From DASYQD01 sp036005845 (GTDB lineage Bacteria; Acidobacteriota; Thermoanaerobaculia; Multivoradales; JAIOJS01), in the NCBI GenBank assembly GCA_036005845.1, contig DASYQD010000005.1:1-43787 (forward strand): 43,787 nt of DNA, given 5' to 3'. Each line of letters starts with the position of its first letter. Positions within the stretch are counted from its first letter, which is position 1. Of the stretch, positions 33,821 to 42,234 are shown piece by piece. The position numbers were made by a program, and so were the translations under genes. The notes under the pieces were generated by a model that worked only from the letters and a program-made list of their open reading frames with translations, was not told the DNA's origin and ran no database searches.

Positions 33821-35001
33821 TCCCTGGTGAGCTCCATGCCGCGTTGCAGCGGGAACGCCGGCTCGTAGCCGAGCAGCCGGCGGGCTTTGTCGATGCGGAC
33901 GCGGGTGCGAGCGGCGAAGAAGTCGATCATCTCCGGGCTGAGGGGAAGGATCGGCAGTTCGCCCTTATCCGGCACCGGCGGCTTGTCCGCACCCATCCTA
34001 CTCTTGATGCGTTGCTGGAGACGTTCCGGCAAGAGGGAGCTGGCCAGCTCGCGCAGGGCGACCAGCTCGCGGGTCGCCATCAGCCGGTCGCGCAGGCCGC
34101 GGTCGCCGCGAAAGGCGGCGAGCAGCGCGGACGGCAACCGCGGCACGGCGCGGCGGTGCTCCTGCCACAGCGCGCGCGCTTCGTCGGCGGTCATCGCCAC
34201 GAGGCGAGAGTCGGCATCGCCGTGCATGGCGGCGAAGTGCCGGTAGAGCTCGCTCCACTCCACGGGCTCGGGACCCGAGACGAGAAAGGCTTCGCCGACC
34301 ACGCCGTCGCGCACGGCGGCGAGCAGCATCGCGCTGACAAGGTCGTCGACGTAGACCGCGTTGGCGGTGCCGCGGCCACCGTCGACGAGGATCCAGCGGC
34401 CCGCGGCGAGCGCGGCGAGCGGCTGCGCCGTCCACACGCCTCCCCACGGCCCGTAGACTGCGGTGGGCTGCAGCACCACGACCGGCGCGCGGCCGGTGCC
34501 CGCCCAGCGCATCGCCTCGCGCTCGGCGTCGAGCTTGCTGTCGGAGTAGGCGTTGCCGAATCGGCGGCGCGGCGCGGTCTCGTCGAGGTCGCCGTCGCCG
34601 GTGCGGCCGTAGACCATCAGCGTCGAGAGGTGCACGATGCGCCGCGCGCCCACCGCCGCGCCGGCCTCGAGCACGCGGCGCGTGCCGGCGCGGTTGATCC
34701 ACGCGCGATGTTTCTGGCTGCCGCTGGTGCCGTAGGCGCAGTGGAAGATGACGTCGCAGCCGTCGGCGGCGGCGGAGACGGCGGCGCGATCGGTGACGTC
34801 GCCGCGTACGATCTCGACCGGCAGCCGCGCGAGCCGCTGAGCACCGGCGACGCCGCGCACGAGCACGCGCACGCGAGCGTGATGGTGCAGCGCGAGCCGC
34901 TCGGCGAGGCGGCCGCCGATGAAGCCGGAGGCGCCGGTGACCAGGACGGTGCGGCCGGCGAGGGCGCCGGCGATGGGCAAGCGGCTCAAGCCTCCACCCA
35001 C
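33778..35001 (-). CDS. NAD(P)-dependent epimerase/dehydratase (extended SDR)
   Basis: About 407 residues. Rossmann motif TGASGFIGG is followed by the active site pair Tyr152 and Lys156 in NAYSDSK, with STLMVYG and PTAVYGPWG, all standard for extended SDRs. It is longer than usual: residues after 280 form a helical extension rich in Arg and Leu. The start is uncertain. GTG at 35001 is used here; TTG at 34989 or 34980 would use the GGTGGAGG at 34998-34991 as Shine-Dalgarno. It overlaps the end of the Gfo/Idh/MocA gene, so the three genes 36011 to 32072 form one operon, probably for a modified nucleotide sugar and its transfer. Confidence 0.88.
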   Translation of the reverse strand: MGGGLSRLPIAGALAGRTVLVTGASGFIGGRLAERLALHHHARVRVLVRGVAGAQRLARLPVEIVRGDVTDRAAVSAAADGCDVIFHCAYGTSGSQKHRAWINRAGTRRVLEAGAAVGARRIVHLSTLMVYGRTGDGDLDETAPRRRFGNAYSDSKLDAEREAMRWAGTGRAPVVVLQPTAVYGPWGGVWTAQPLAALAAGRWILVDGGRGTANAVYVDDLVSAMLLAAVRDGVVGEAFLVSGPEPVEWSELYRHFAAMHGDADSRLVAMTADEARALWQEHRRAVPRLPSALLAAFRGDRGLRDRLMATRELVALRELASSLLPERLQQRIKSRMGADKPPVPDKGELPILPLSPEMIDFFAARTRVRIDKARRLLGYEPAFPLQRGMELTREWARWANLLQQPTA

Positions 35002-36011
35002 GCCGCGAGCTCCAGCGGCGACTCCCAGGGCAGCCCGAGCGGGCACCGCCGCGCGTAGCAGGCCTCGACGAGCGCCACGGCGCGACGGCCTTCGCTGCCC
35101 GGTACGCGCGGCTCGCGCCGCGACCGCACCGCGGCGGCGAAGTCGTCGAGCTGGCGCACGAAGGCGTCGTGGAAGGTCATGCCGGTGCCGCCGCTGCGCG
35201 CGCGGCCGGCGAGCTGCACGTCACGATCCGCCAGATGCAGCGTGATCTCCGGATCCGGCTCCCAGATCCCCACCTCGAGCACGCCGCGCTCGCCGCTGAA
35301 GCGGCAGGTGTTGCGCAGGTTGCGCGTGCGGCTCACCTCGACCGTGCCGCGCACGCCCGAACTGAAGGTGAGCTGCAGCTCGGCGTCGGACTCGAGGCCG
35401 CCGAGCGCGTCGTCGGCGCACGACACGTCGCTCCACTCGCCGAGCCAGCAGAGCAGCAGGTCGAGCACGTGGACGCCGAAGTCGGCGAGGACGCCGCCGC
35501 CGGCCGTCTCCTTGCGCAGCATGAAGTCGGTGGCGAACGGCCAGCGCGGGATGACGCCCTGGCGCAGGTCGAAGCCGGTGAGCGGCCCCACCAGCTCCGT
35601 CGCCAGCAGCTCGCGCACCGTCGCCGTCGAGTCGAAGAAGCGGAACTCCAGCCCCACGGCCAGGGTGACGCGCGCTTGCGCGGCGGCGGCGATCATGGCG
35701 TCGCACTCCGCCACTGTCGGCGCCATCGGCTTCTCCACCAGCACCGGGATGCCGCGCCGCAGCAGGTCGATCGTCACCGGCGCATGCAGGTGATTGGGCA
35801 GCGCGACGATGGCGCCGTCGACGTCGCGGATCTCGGCGATGTCGGCGACGGCGCGCGGCACTCCCCAGCGGCGCGCCAGCGACTGCGCGCGCGACAGCTC
35901 GCGGTCGACCAGCACGGCGGCCTTCGCCTGCCGCGACGAGGCGAGCGCCGGCAAGTGGTTGAGCTGGGCGACCGCGCCGCAGCCGACGACGGCGATGCGA
36001 AGGGATTCCAT
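34986..36011 (-). CDS. Gfo/Idh/MocA family oxidoreductase
   Basis: A 341-residue NAD(P)-dependent sugar oxidoreductase. It begins IAVVGCGAVAQLNHLPAL, the dinucleotide-binding motif, and has the family signature VEKPMA (Glu93-Lys94-Pro95). The C-terminal GFO_IDH_MocA domain includes GGGVLADFGVHVLDLL with the catalytic-region His. The family oxidises or reduces sugars and nucleotide sugars. As first gene of a leftward operon with an epimerase and a GT-C-like protein, it likely shapes the sugar that is attached. Start is ATG at 36011; the longer frame upstream enters the intergenic region and is not supported. Confidence 0.92.
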   Translation of the reverse strand: MESLRIAVVGCGAVAQLNHLPALASSRQAKAAVLVDRELSRAQSLARRWGVPRAVADIAEIRDVDGAIVALPNHLHAPVTIDLLRRGIPVLVEKPMAPTVAECDAMIAAAAQARVTLAVGLEFRFFDSTATVRELLATELVGPLTGFDLRQGVIPRWPFATDFMLRKETAGGGVLADFGVHVLDLLLCWLGEWSDVSCADDALGGLESDAELQLTFSSGVRGTVEVSRTRNLRNTCRFSGERGVLEVGIWEPDPEITLHLADRDVQLAGRARSGGTGMTFHDAFVRQLDDFAAAVRSRREPRVPGSEGRRAVALVEACYARRCPLGLPWESPLELAAWVEA

Positions 36012-36069
36012 GTGTCGAGGAGTTGACGTCGAAGCCGGGTCGCGGCGGGGCCGCGGGCGGAAGGTGGGC

Positions 36070-36128
36070 ATGTTAGCAGCGCGATGGGGGACCGCCGGTC
36101 GCGAGCACTGCTCCGGAAGCGTTACGAT
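36070..36128. promoter_or_regulatory. Divergent -10-like pair between Gfo/Idh and methyltransferase genes
   Basis: TAACAT on the minus strand (36075-36070) faces the oxidoreductase gene, and TACGAT on the plus strand (36123-36128) faces the methyltransferase gene. Each is about 58 nt from its start codon. No good -35 for either. Confidence 0.35.
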
Positions 36129-36185
36129 CGGCGGCCTTCCGCGGTCCGCCCAACCCACGGTCACGAACCCGACGGCCCGAGTCTG

Positions 36186-37160
36186 ATGACGTCCACCCGC
36201 CGCTCTCCACTTCGCCGCGCTTCGGCGGCGGCGCGTCGCTTCGCCGTCGGCGCGCTCAACCGGCTCGGCTTCGTCGTCGCACCGACGAGCGACTACTACC
36301 ACGCGCTGCGGCCGGTGGCCGAGCTCGAGCGCCACGAAGCGCGGTGGCACCGGCCCAGCGCATTACGCGGCATCGCCGTCGATCTCGACGCGATGGAGCG
36401 CACGCTGGCGGAGCTGCTCGCCGACTTCGGCGCCGAGTACGCGGCGCTGCCGCCCTACGACCGCGTGCGCGACGAGCGCCGCGGCCCGGGCTTCACCCGC
36501 GTCGACGCGCTGACGCTCTACTGCATGCTGCGCCGCCACCGGCCGGCGCGCTTCGTCGAGGTGGGCTCGGGGCTGTCGAGCTGGTACGCGTCGCAGGCGG
36601 CGGCGCGCAACGCCGCCGACGGGCAGCCGATGGCGATGACGGCCGTCGACCCCTTCGTCTCCGCCGCCACACGGGCGCTGCCGGGCGTCGAGGCGGTGGC
36701 GAAGGAGGCGCAGAACCTGCCGGTCGAGTGGTACCTCGAGCGCCTGCGGCCCGGCGACGCGCTCTTCATCGACTCGACGCACGTCGTGCGCATCGACGGC
36801 GAGGTGCCCTACCTCGTGCTCGAGGTGCTGCCGGCGCTGCCGCCCGGCGTGCTGGTGCACGTGCACGACGTGCACCTCCCCTACAACGTGCCGGTGCTGC
36901 CGCGCGCCTACGTCTCAGAGCGCGCTTGGCCGATGCTCTTCACAGAGGCGATGCTGGTACAGGCCTGGCTGTGCGACAACCCGCGCGTCGAGCTGCTGCT
37001 GTCGACGCCGCTGCTGCGCTTCCACCGCGAGGACGCATTGCGCCGCTTGGTGCCCGGCTATCAGCCGCTCGACCCCGACGACTTCGACACCCACCACGGA
37101 TCGTTGTGGGTGCGCACGCGCGAACCGCTGGCGCCAACGACCCCGTCGGCTATGGGCTGA
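36186..37160 (+). CDS. Class I SAM-dependent methyltransferase-like protein
   Basis: A 324-residue protein. Residues 122-131 (RFVEVGSGLS) form the SAM-binding motif I, followed by AMTAVDPF as motif II and GDALFIDSTHVV as motif IV. HVHDVHLPYNVP follows, typical of the Methyltransf_24-like group. A basic N-terminal stretch (residues 4-28) may bind membrane or nucleic acid. Proteins of this group often sit in polysaccharide clusters and methylate sugars or act on aglycones; the substrate is not known. The start at 36186 gives good family fit; the frame is open further upstream without support. The last 11 nt overlap the convergent gene. Confidence 0.85.
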   Translation: MTSTRRSPLRRASAAARRFAVGALNRLGFVVAPTSDYYHALRPVAELERHEARWHRPSALRGIAVDLDAMERTLAELLADFGAEYAALPPYDRVRDERRGPGFTRVDALTLYCMLRRHRPARFVEVGSGLSSWYASQAAARNAADGQPMAMTAVDPFVSAATRALPGVEAVAKEAQNLPVEWYLERLRPGDALFIDSTHVVRIDGEVPYLVLEVLPALPPGVLVHVHDVHLPYNVPVLPRAYVSERAWPMLFTEAMLVQAWLCDNPRVELLLSTPLLRFHREDALRRLVPGYQPLDPDDFDTHHGSLWVRTREPLAPTTPSAMG

Positions 37161-38190
37161 GCGCGACGCCCCACGGGCGGTCGCCGACCGCGATGCGGGC
37201 GACGACCTTGCCGCTCGCCACATCGACGACGGAAACGTCGTTCGACGGCCCGTTGGCGGTGTAGAGCGTGCGGCCGTCGGGGCTGATGGCGATCCCCCAC
37301 GGTCGCTCGCCCACCTCGAACGAGGCGACCGGGCGATCCGTCGCCGTGTCGATCGCGAACACGCGCTTGCCGCGGCCCGTGGACACGTAGGCGCGTCGTC
37401 CGTCCGGCGAGACGACGATCCCCATCGGCCGCACGTTCTCGCCTGCGAGCGCGATGGTGCGCAGCACGCGGTGGAAGCGCGCGTCGACCACGGTGACGGC
37501 GTGGCCGGTCTCCGCCGTCACGTACGCCTTCGAGCCGTCGGGCAGGAACGCCGCCGCGCGCGGGCGCGCCGCCACGGTCATCGTGGCGACGACGTGGTTC
37601 GTGGTGGTGTCGATGGCGGTGACGCGGCCGTCCTCCTCCGACGTGACGTAGACGGTGGCACCATCGGGCGAGAGCGCGACACCTTCGGGCTCGCCACCCA
37701 CCGGCACCTCGGCGAGCACGCGGCCGCTCGCCACGTCGACGACGCTGGCGACGCCGGCATCCTCGTTCGAGACGTAGAGCCGGGAGCCGTCGCGGCTCAG
37801 CGCGAACTGCTCGGGATCGGAGCCGCCGGGCAGGACGCGCACCACGCGCATCGTGGCGAGATCGACGACGGCGATGCCGTCCGCCGTCTTGTCGGGCGGC
37901 GGCAGCGTCGACTCGTCGACACCGGGCGGCGCGAAGGGCGAGCCGCTGAGCGCCACGTATGCCGTGCGGCGGTCGGGCGAGAGATGGATGCCGCGCGGCC
38001 GCTTGCCCAACGGCAGCGTGGCGACCACCTGGCGACGCCCGAGGTCGACGACGCTGAGCGTGCCGCCGGCCTCGTTGGTGACGTAGAGCCGGCCGGCGGG
38101 CGCCGACGGTGGCGAGGCGCCTTTGCACGCTGCGAGCGCTGTGCTGACAACGGCGACCGCGAGGAGCGCCGTGTATCGCGTCCTCGGCAT
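37150..38190 (-). CDS. YVTN-family beta-propeller lipoprotein
   Basis: A 346-residue lipoprotein with lipobox LAAC (Cys22). About seven repeats of 40 to 50 residues follow, each with the pattern VxVVDxxxxxVVAxxxVGxxPxGxALSPDGxxxYVxNE, for example VASVVDVASGRVLAEVPVG. Such seven-bladed propellers act in surface or periplasmic binding, sometimes in cofactor or metal handling. The last repeat ends at LSP, so the ring is closed by strand exchange. Start is ATG at 38190, 8 nt after a TAGAGT, with no Shine-Dalgarno. It follows the nucleotidyltransferase gene by 53 bases. Confidence 0.92.
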   Translation of the reverse strand: MPRTRYTALLAVAVVSTALAACKGASPPSAPAGRLYVTNEAGGTLSVVDLGRRQVVATLPLGKRPRGIHLSPDRRTAYVALSGSPFAPPGVDESTLPPPDKTADGIAVVDLATMRVVRVLPGGSDPEQFALSRDGSRLYVSNEDAGVASVVDVASGRVLAEVPVGGEPEGVALSPDGATVYVTSEEDGRVTAIDTTTNHVVATMTVAARPRAAAFLPDGSKAYVTAETGHAVTVVDARFHRVLRTIALAGENVRPMGIVVSPDGRRAYVSTGRGKRVFAIDTATDRPVASFEVGERPWGIAISPDGRTLYTANGPSNDVSVVDVASGKVVARIAVGDRPWGVALSP

Positions 38191-38198
38191 GGCCGGTG

Positions 38199-38204
38199 AC
38201 TCTA
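38199..38204 (-). promoter_or_regulatory. -10-like TAGAGT before the beta-propeller gene
   Basis: TAGAGT on the minus strand, then 8 bases, then the ATG at 38190. No Shine-Dalgarno and no -35 match. Confidence 0.45.
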
Positions 38205-38243
38205 GCCGAGCGGCTCCCATCGCCTCGCTACGGCGACGCATGT

Positions 38244-39047
38244 CTACGGCGCGCTCGGCGGAGGCGCGAGGTCGCCACCGCCGCGAATCGCGGCGAGGTC
38301 CTCCGGCGTACCGATGTCGTGGAACCTGCCGGCCTCGATCTCGACGCCGCGCACGTCGAGATTGCGGGCGACCGCGCTCGCGACGACGGCACCGATCTGT
38401 AGCTCGCCTTCCCCGGCCGTGCCGGCAGCGCGACAGCGCAATGCCTCGGCAACGAAGTCGTGCAGATGCGCGGTGAAGGCCGGTCCCCATACCGCCAGCA
38501 CCCAACAGAGCCGCAGGCTGGTCGCGCGCGGACGGACTTCCACGCGCAGCACGCGTCCGCCGGCGTCGAGCTCCACCATGTCGGTGCTCTGCGGCCGCTC
38601 GGCTGGGAACAATCCCAGCACGAGATCGGCGCCGCTTTCCGCCTGGTGCGCGGCCACGCGCGCCAGCGCGTTCGCCGGCTCGACCTGCACATCGGGAAAG
38701 CCGAGCGCCACGCGCGCGCCGCGCACCAACGAATAAGCGCGGTCGAGACTCTCCGGCAGGCTCGCCGACTCCGCGATGCTCACGTACTCGATCGGCACGC
38801 CGCAGCGCTCGCCGGCGCCGAGGTATCGCGCCACGTCCTGCTTGTCCTCGCGCAGCACCACGAACGCCCGCGCCGCCCCGGCAACGCGCAGCAGCTCGAG
38901 CAGGCAGTCGCAGGCGACGCGCCGCACGGGTCCGTTCGGCGTCGAGCGGAAGCCGATCGGCAGCACCTCCTTGCTGCACGGCTGCGCTCCTAATCGCCGC
39001 GCCCGCCCGGCGGCGGGGATCAAGCCGACGAGCTCGCCCAGCGCCAT
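38244..39047 (-). CDS. Sugar-1-phosphate nucleotidyltransferase-like protein
   Basis: A 267-residue NTP-transferase fold protein. The N-terminal signature LIPAAGRARRLG, then SKEVLPIG, matches RmlA/GalU-type enzymes, with the Lys of the substrate loop. VALGFPDVQVEP occupies the position of the metal-binding Asp (normally GDNxF/GDV). The end has GRFHDIGTPEDLAAIR, as in this family. It should activate a sugar phosphate to a nucleotide sugar, although the changed GFPDV motif leaves some doubt about activity. It is 15 bases downstream of the GT4 gene on the same strand. Confidence 0.86.
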   Translation of the reverse strand: MALGELVGLIPAAGRARRLGAQPCSKEVLPIGFRSTPNGPVRRVACDCLLELLRVAGAARAFVVLREDKQDVARYLGAGERCGVPIEYVSIAESASLPESLDRAYSLVRGARVALGFPDVQVEPANALARVAAHQAESGADLVLGLFPAERPQSTDMVELDAGGRVLRVEVRPRATSLRLCWVLAVWGPAFTAHLHDFVAEALRCRAAGTAGEGELQIGAVVASAVARNLDVRGVEIEAGRFHDIGTPEDLAAIRGGGDLAPPPSAP

Positions 39048-39062
39048 CCGACCTGTCCGCGT

Positions 39063-40271
39063 TCAGCGTGCCGAAGCGGTGACGGTGGCCGGCGCCGCCA
39101 CCTTCGCTCGACAGGCCTCGCGAAAGACCTGCTCGTAGGCGTCGATCGAGGCTTCGAGGTCGTAGCGGCGCGCGATCTCTTCGTGCGGGCGCAGGTAGCG
39201 CTCGCGGTGCTTCAGCACCTCGACGATCGCCTCGCCGATGGCCTGCCAGTCGCCGGGCGGCGCCAGCGCGCCCATGTCCGTCTGCTTGACCGGCGTGCGG
39301 CCGCCGCGGATGTCGGTCATCACCACCGGCGTGCCGCAGAGCATCGCCTCGACCTGCACCAGGCCGAGACACTCGCGGTCGCTGGCCATCGCCAGCACGT
39401 CGCAGGCGCCGTAGAAGTCGGCCATCTGCTGCGGCTTCTCGAGCACGCCGAGCAGGACGAGGCGGTCGCCGACGCTCTCGACCAGCGCGCGCTGCGTCTG
39501 CGAGTAGCGCTCGTAGGGCACGTCGTGCTGGCCGGCGAAGACGAGGCGCGCGTGCGGGAAGTCCTTCGCCACCACGTCGAGCGCGCGCAGCAGCAGGTCG
39601 GGGCGCTTCTCCTCGACGAAGCGGCCGGCATAGCCGACGATCGGTCCCCCGTCAGGCGCCCACTGCGCGCGCAGCTCGCGCGCGCGCGCCGGGTTGGGCG
39701 CCGGCAGCTCGACGAGCGGCGGGATCACCTCGAGCTTGTCGAGGTACGGGCCGATCCACCTCGACCCTTTCGCGTAGTCGCGCGTGTGGTGGACGAAGCG
39801 GACGACCACGCGCGCCATGAAGTGGTGGAAGGCGAGCATGACGCCCGTGACGATGCGGTTGCCGATCCCGGCCGGCAGCACCAGGTCGGCGTGGTGCGTC
39901 GCCACCAGCGGCTTGCCGGTGAGCGCCGCGAGCAGGCGCAGGATCGGCGTCTCCAGCATCGGCGTGTGCACGCTCACCACGTCGTGGCGGCGCATCAGGC
40001 GCCAGACGCTCCACGGATAGGTGGGCAGCAGGAAGCCGCGGCTGATGGCCAGCGGCAGCGTCGGCAGCCGCACCACGCGGACGCCGTTCTCGACCGCTTC
40101 CGACGGTTGCAAGCGGTCGTGCCGCGAGCAGACGACGGTGACCTCATGCCCGCGCGCCGCCAGCCGCTCGGCGAGCCGCTGCACGTAGATGGTGAGGCCG
40201 CTGCGATGGGGCAGGTAGTAGAGGAGACAGACCAGGATCCGCAGGCGATCCGGCGCGGGCTGGGCCGACAC
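39063..40271 (-). CDS. GT4 family glycosyltransferase
   Basis: A 402-residue GT-B glycosyltransferase. The N-terminal domain has YYLPHRSGLTIYVQRLAERL and GHEVTVVCSRHD; the C-terminal Glycos_transf_1 domain has GYAGRFVEEKRPDLLLRAL, LVFAGQ and the retaining E-x7-E motif in ECLGLVQVEAMLCGTPVV. It should add a sugar to a lipid-linked or surface glycan at the inner membrane. Start is GTG at 40271, with TAGCAT exactly 6 nt before it and no Shine-Dalgarno. It is first in a leftward operon with the nucleotidyltransferase. Its start lies only 19 bases from the divergent gene. Confidence 0.93.
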   Translation of the reverse strand: MSAQPAPDRLRILVCLLYYLPHRSGLTIYVQRLAERLAARGHEVTVVCSRHDRLQPSEAVENGVRVVRLPTLPLAISRGFLLPTYPWSVWRLMRRHDVVSVHTPMLETPILRLLAALTGKPLVATHHADLVLPAGIGNRIVTGVMLAFHHFMARVVVRFVHHTRDYAKGSRWIGPYLDKLEVIPPLVELPAPNPARARELRAQWAPDGGPIVGYAGRFVEEKRPDLLLRALDVVAKDFPHARLVFAGQHDVPYERYSQTQRALVESVGDRLVLLGVLEKPQQMADFYGACDVLAMASDRECLGLVQVEAMLCGTPVVMTDIRGGRTPVKQTDMGALAPPGDWQAIGEAIVEVLKHRERYLRPHEEIARRYDLEASIDAYEQVFREACRAKVAAPATVTASAR

Positions 40272-40276
40272 CGCCG

Positions 40277-40283
40277 TATGCTA
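40277..40283. promoter_or_regulatory. Overlapping divergent -10-like elements
   Basis: TATGCT on the plus strand (40277-40282) is 8 nt before the GTG at 40291. TAGCAT on the minus strand (40283-40278) is 6 nt before the GTG at 40271. The two hexamers share five base pairs, so transcription in the two directions may exclude each other. Confidence 0.45.
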
Positions 40284-40290
40284 GCAGTCC

Positions 40291-42234
40291 GTGGTGGAGC
40301 GCCCGGCCGACATGGAGACCGCGCCGCCACCTCGTGAGCGCGCGACGGACGAGCCCGGTGCGCTCCTCGGCCGCCGCTGGCTGGCGCCGCTGCTGCTCGC
40401 GACGCTGGTGATCTTCAGCATCGCGGTGCGCACGTGGGATGCCAGCGTCGGGCTGCACGGCGGCGAGAGCTTCGACGAGCGCTTCAGCCTCGCCAACGTG
40501 CATGGCGTGCTGGCCGGCGAAGGTCTTGGCCCGCAACAGGCGTACTACCCGAGCCTCTCCTACCTGCCGCAGGCCGCCGTGCTCTTCGCGAGCGAGCAGC
40601 TCCACCGCGTGACGGGCATCGCGGCGTTCGGCATCTACACGCGCAAGGGCGGCTGGTCGCCGACGGCCTACCTGCTCTGCCGGTTGACCAACGTGGCGTT
40701 CGGCGCGGCGAGCCTGGTGCTGCTGTTCTTCGTCGGACGGCGGCTCTTCGGCGACGCCGAGGGGCTCGCCGCGGCGGGCGTGCTGGCGGCCTTCCGGCGC
40801 CATGTCATCAGCAGCGCGCACTTCAAGCCCGACATTCTCGTGCTGCTGCTGACGCTGCTCACCTTCTGGTGGGCGCTCGCGGCGGCGTGGAAGCCGCGGC
40901 GGCGAGCGTTCCTGCGCGCGGGCGTCGGCGTCGGCCTCGCCACCGCCGCGAAGTACACGGGCGCGGGCGCGGCGCTCGCGGTCACCGCGGCGGCGCTCGT
41001 GCGCTGGCGCGAGCGCGGCACGCGCTGGAAGCACGTCGCCTGGCTGCTGCTCGCCGGCATGGCGGCCGTCGTCACCTTCCTGCTGCTCAACCCGTGGGTG
41101 GGCGACCTCTATCGTTTCCTGCGCGAGCTCGCGCACGGCTACTCCGTCACCGGCGTGCAGGAGCACTCGTCGCCTTGGGTGGTGCTGCGACTCGCCACGG
41201 TGTCGGTGCTGACGCATCACGGATGGACGGCGTGGTTCGTCGCCGGCGGGGTCATCGCGCTCGCCTGGCGGGTGGCACAGCCGTCAGCGTGGGAACCGGC
41301 GTGGGACGAGCGCCGGCGCATCGGCGCACTGTTGCTGCTCGTGCAGGCGGTCGGCTACGCCCTCGCACATGCGGCGGTCTTCCCGGCCTTCCGCGCGCAG
41401 AACATCCTGCCCATCGCGCCGTTCACCTCGCTGATCGGCGGCTGGGCCATGGTCGAGTCGTACCGCTGGCTCGTGCGACTCTGGGCTGGCGCGCGCCACC
41501 CGGCGGTCGCCGTGCTGGTGGGCTCGCTCGCCGGCATCGCGCTGCTCGCCAAGCCGGCGCTCGAGGTCTACGACCGCGCCGTGCCGAGCACGTGGGAGGT
41601 GGCAGCGGACGCCGTCTTCCTGAACTTGCAGAAGCTCGACGAGCCCGGCCTGCGCTCGGTCGCGTATCACGGCGCACACGAAGACTTCTCGCTCGCCGCG
41701 CGGAGGCACACGCTGGTGACGTTCCGCGCCGAGCCGAGCTCGACACCCAACCACGGCGAGCTCAGTGGCGACCCGCGCCTTGCCGATGCCGAGGTATTCG
41801 CGGCGAAGTCGCCTCCCACGCCTCTCAGCGATGCGCGCGGCGTGAGCTTCGTCGACGCGCAGCCGTTCCAGAACCGCGGCGAGACGGTGACTCTCCTCCT
41901 CCACCCCTGGAAGCTGGCGGACAGCGAGCCGCTGGCGCTCGAACCCACAGCGCCCGATCGTCTCGTTGCCGAGCTGCCCGCCGGCCTCGGGACCGATGCC
42001 GTCGTCAGCCTCGCGCTCTGGCGCCACCGCTTCGCCGCCGGGCGCGCCGAGCTGGCGCTGGAGCCGAGCGGCCGCCGACTGCCGCTCTACCTGAGCGACC
42101 GCCGCCGCGGCGACCAGCTCCTCGCCACGCGCCGCTTCCTCCTGCCTCCGGGCACTCGCGGCGTCGTGCTCGTCGACTCCGCGCCGGCGCAGCGCCCGCC
42201 GCGCCTCGAGCTCCACCGCTGGGTGATGCCGTGA
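40291..42234 (+). CDS. GT39/PMT-like membrane glycosyltransferase
   Basis: A 647-residue protein with a first helix near residues 30-47 and a loop with GLHGGESFDERFSLANVHG, where the acidic residues fit the catalytic loop of GT39-type enzymes. About ten further membrane segments run to residue 430 and a soluble beta-rich domain of about 210 residues follows. It should use a polyprenyl-phosphate sugar outside the cytoplasm. The start could be GTG at 40291, GTG at 40294 or ATG at 40312; GGTGGAG (40293-40299) is a loose Shine-Dalgarno for the last. The stop overlaps the flippase start in GTGA. Confidence 0.83.
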   Translation: MVERPADMETAPPPRERATDEPGALLGRRWLAPLLLATLVIFSIAVRTWDASVGLHGGESFDERFSLANVHGVLAGEGLGPQQAYYPSLSYLPQAAVLFASEQLHRVTGIAAFGIYTRKGGWSPTAYLLCRLTNVAFGAASLVLLFFVGRRLFGDAEGLAAAGVLAAFRRHVISSAHFKPDILVLLLTLLTFWWALAAAWKPRRRAFLRAGVGVGLATAAKYTGAGAALAVTAAALVRWRERGTRWKHVAWLLLAGMAAVVTFLLLNPWVGDLYRFLRELAHGYSVTGVQEHSSPWVVLRLATVSVLTHHGWTAWFVAGGVIALAWRVAQPSAWEPAWDERRRIGALLLLVQAVGYALAHAAVFPAFRAQNILPIAPFTSLIGGWAMVESYRWLVRLWAGARHPAVAVLVGSLAGIALLAKPALEVYDRAVPSTWEVAADAVFLNLQKLDEPGLRSVAYHGAHEDFSLAARRHTLVTFRAEPSSTPNHGELSGDPRLADAEVFAAKSPPTPLSDARGVSFVDAQPFQNRGETVTLLLHPWKLADSEPLALEPTAPDRLVAELPAGLGTDAVVSLALWRHRFAAGRAELALEPSGRRLPLYLSDRRRGDQLLATRRFLLPPGTRGVVLVDSAPAQRPPRLELHRWVMP

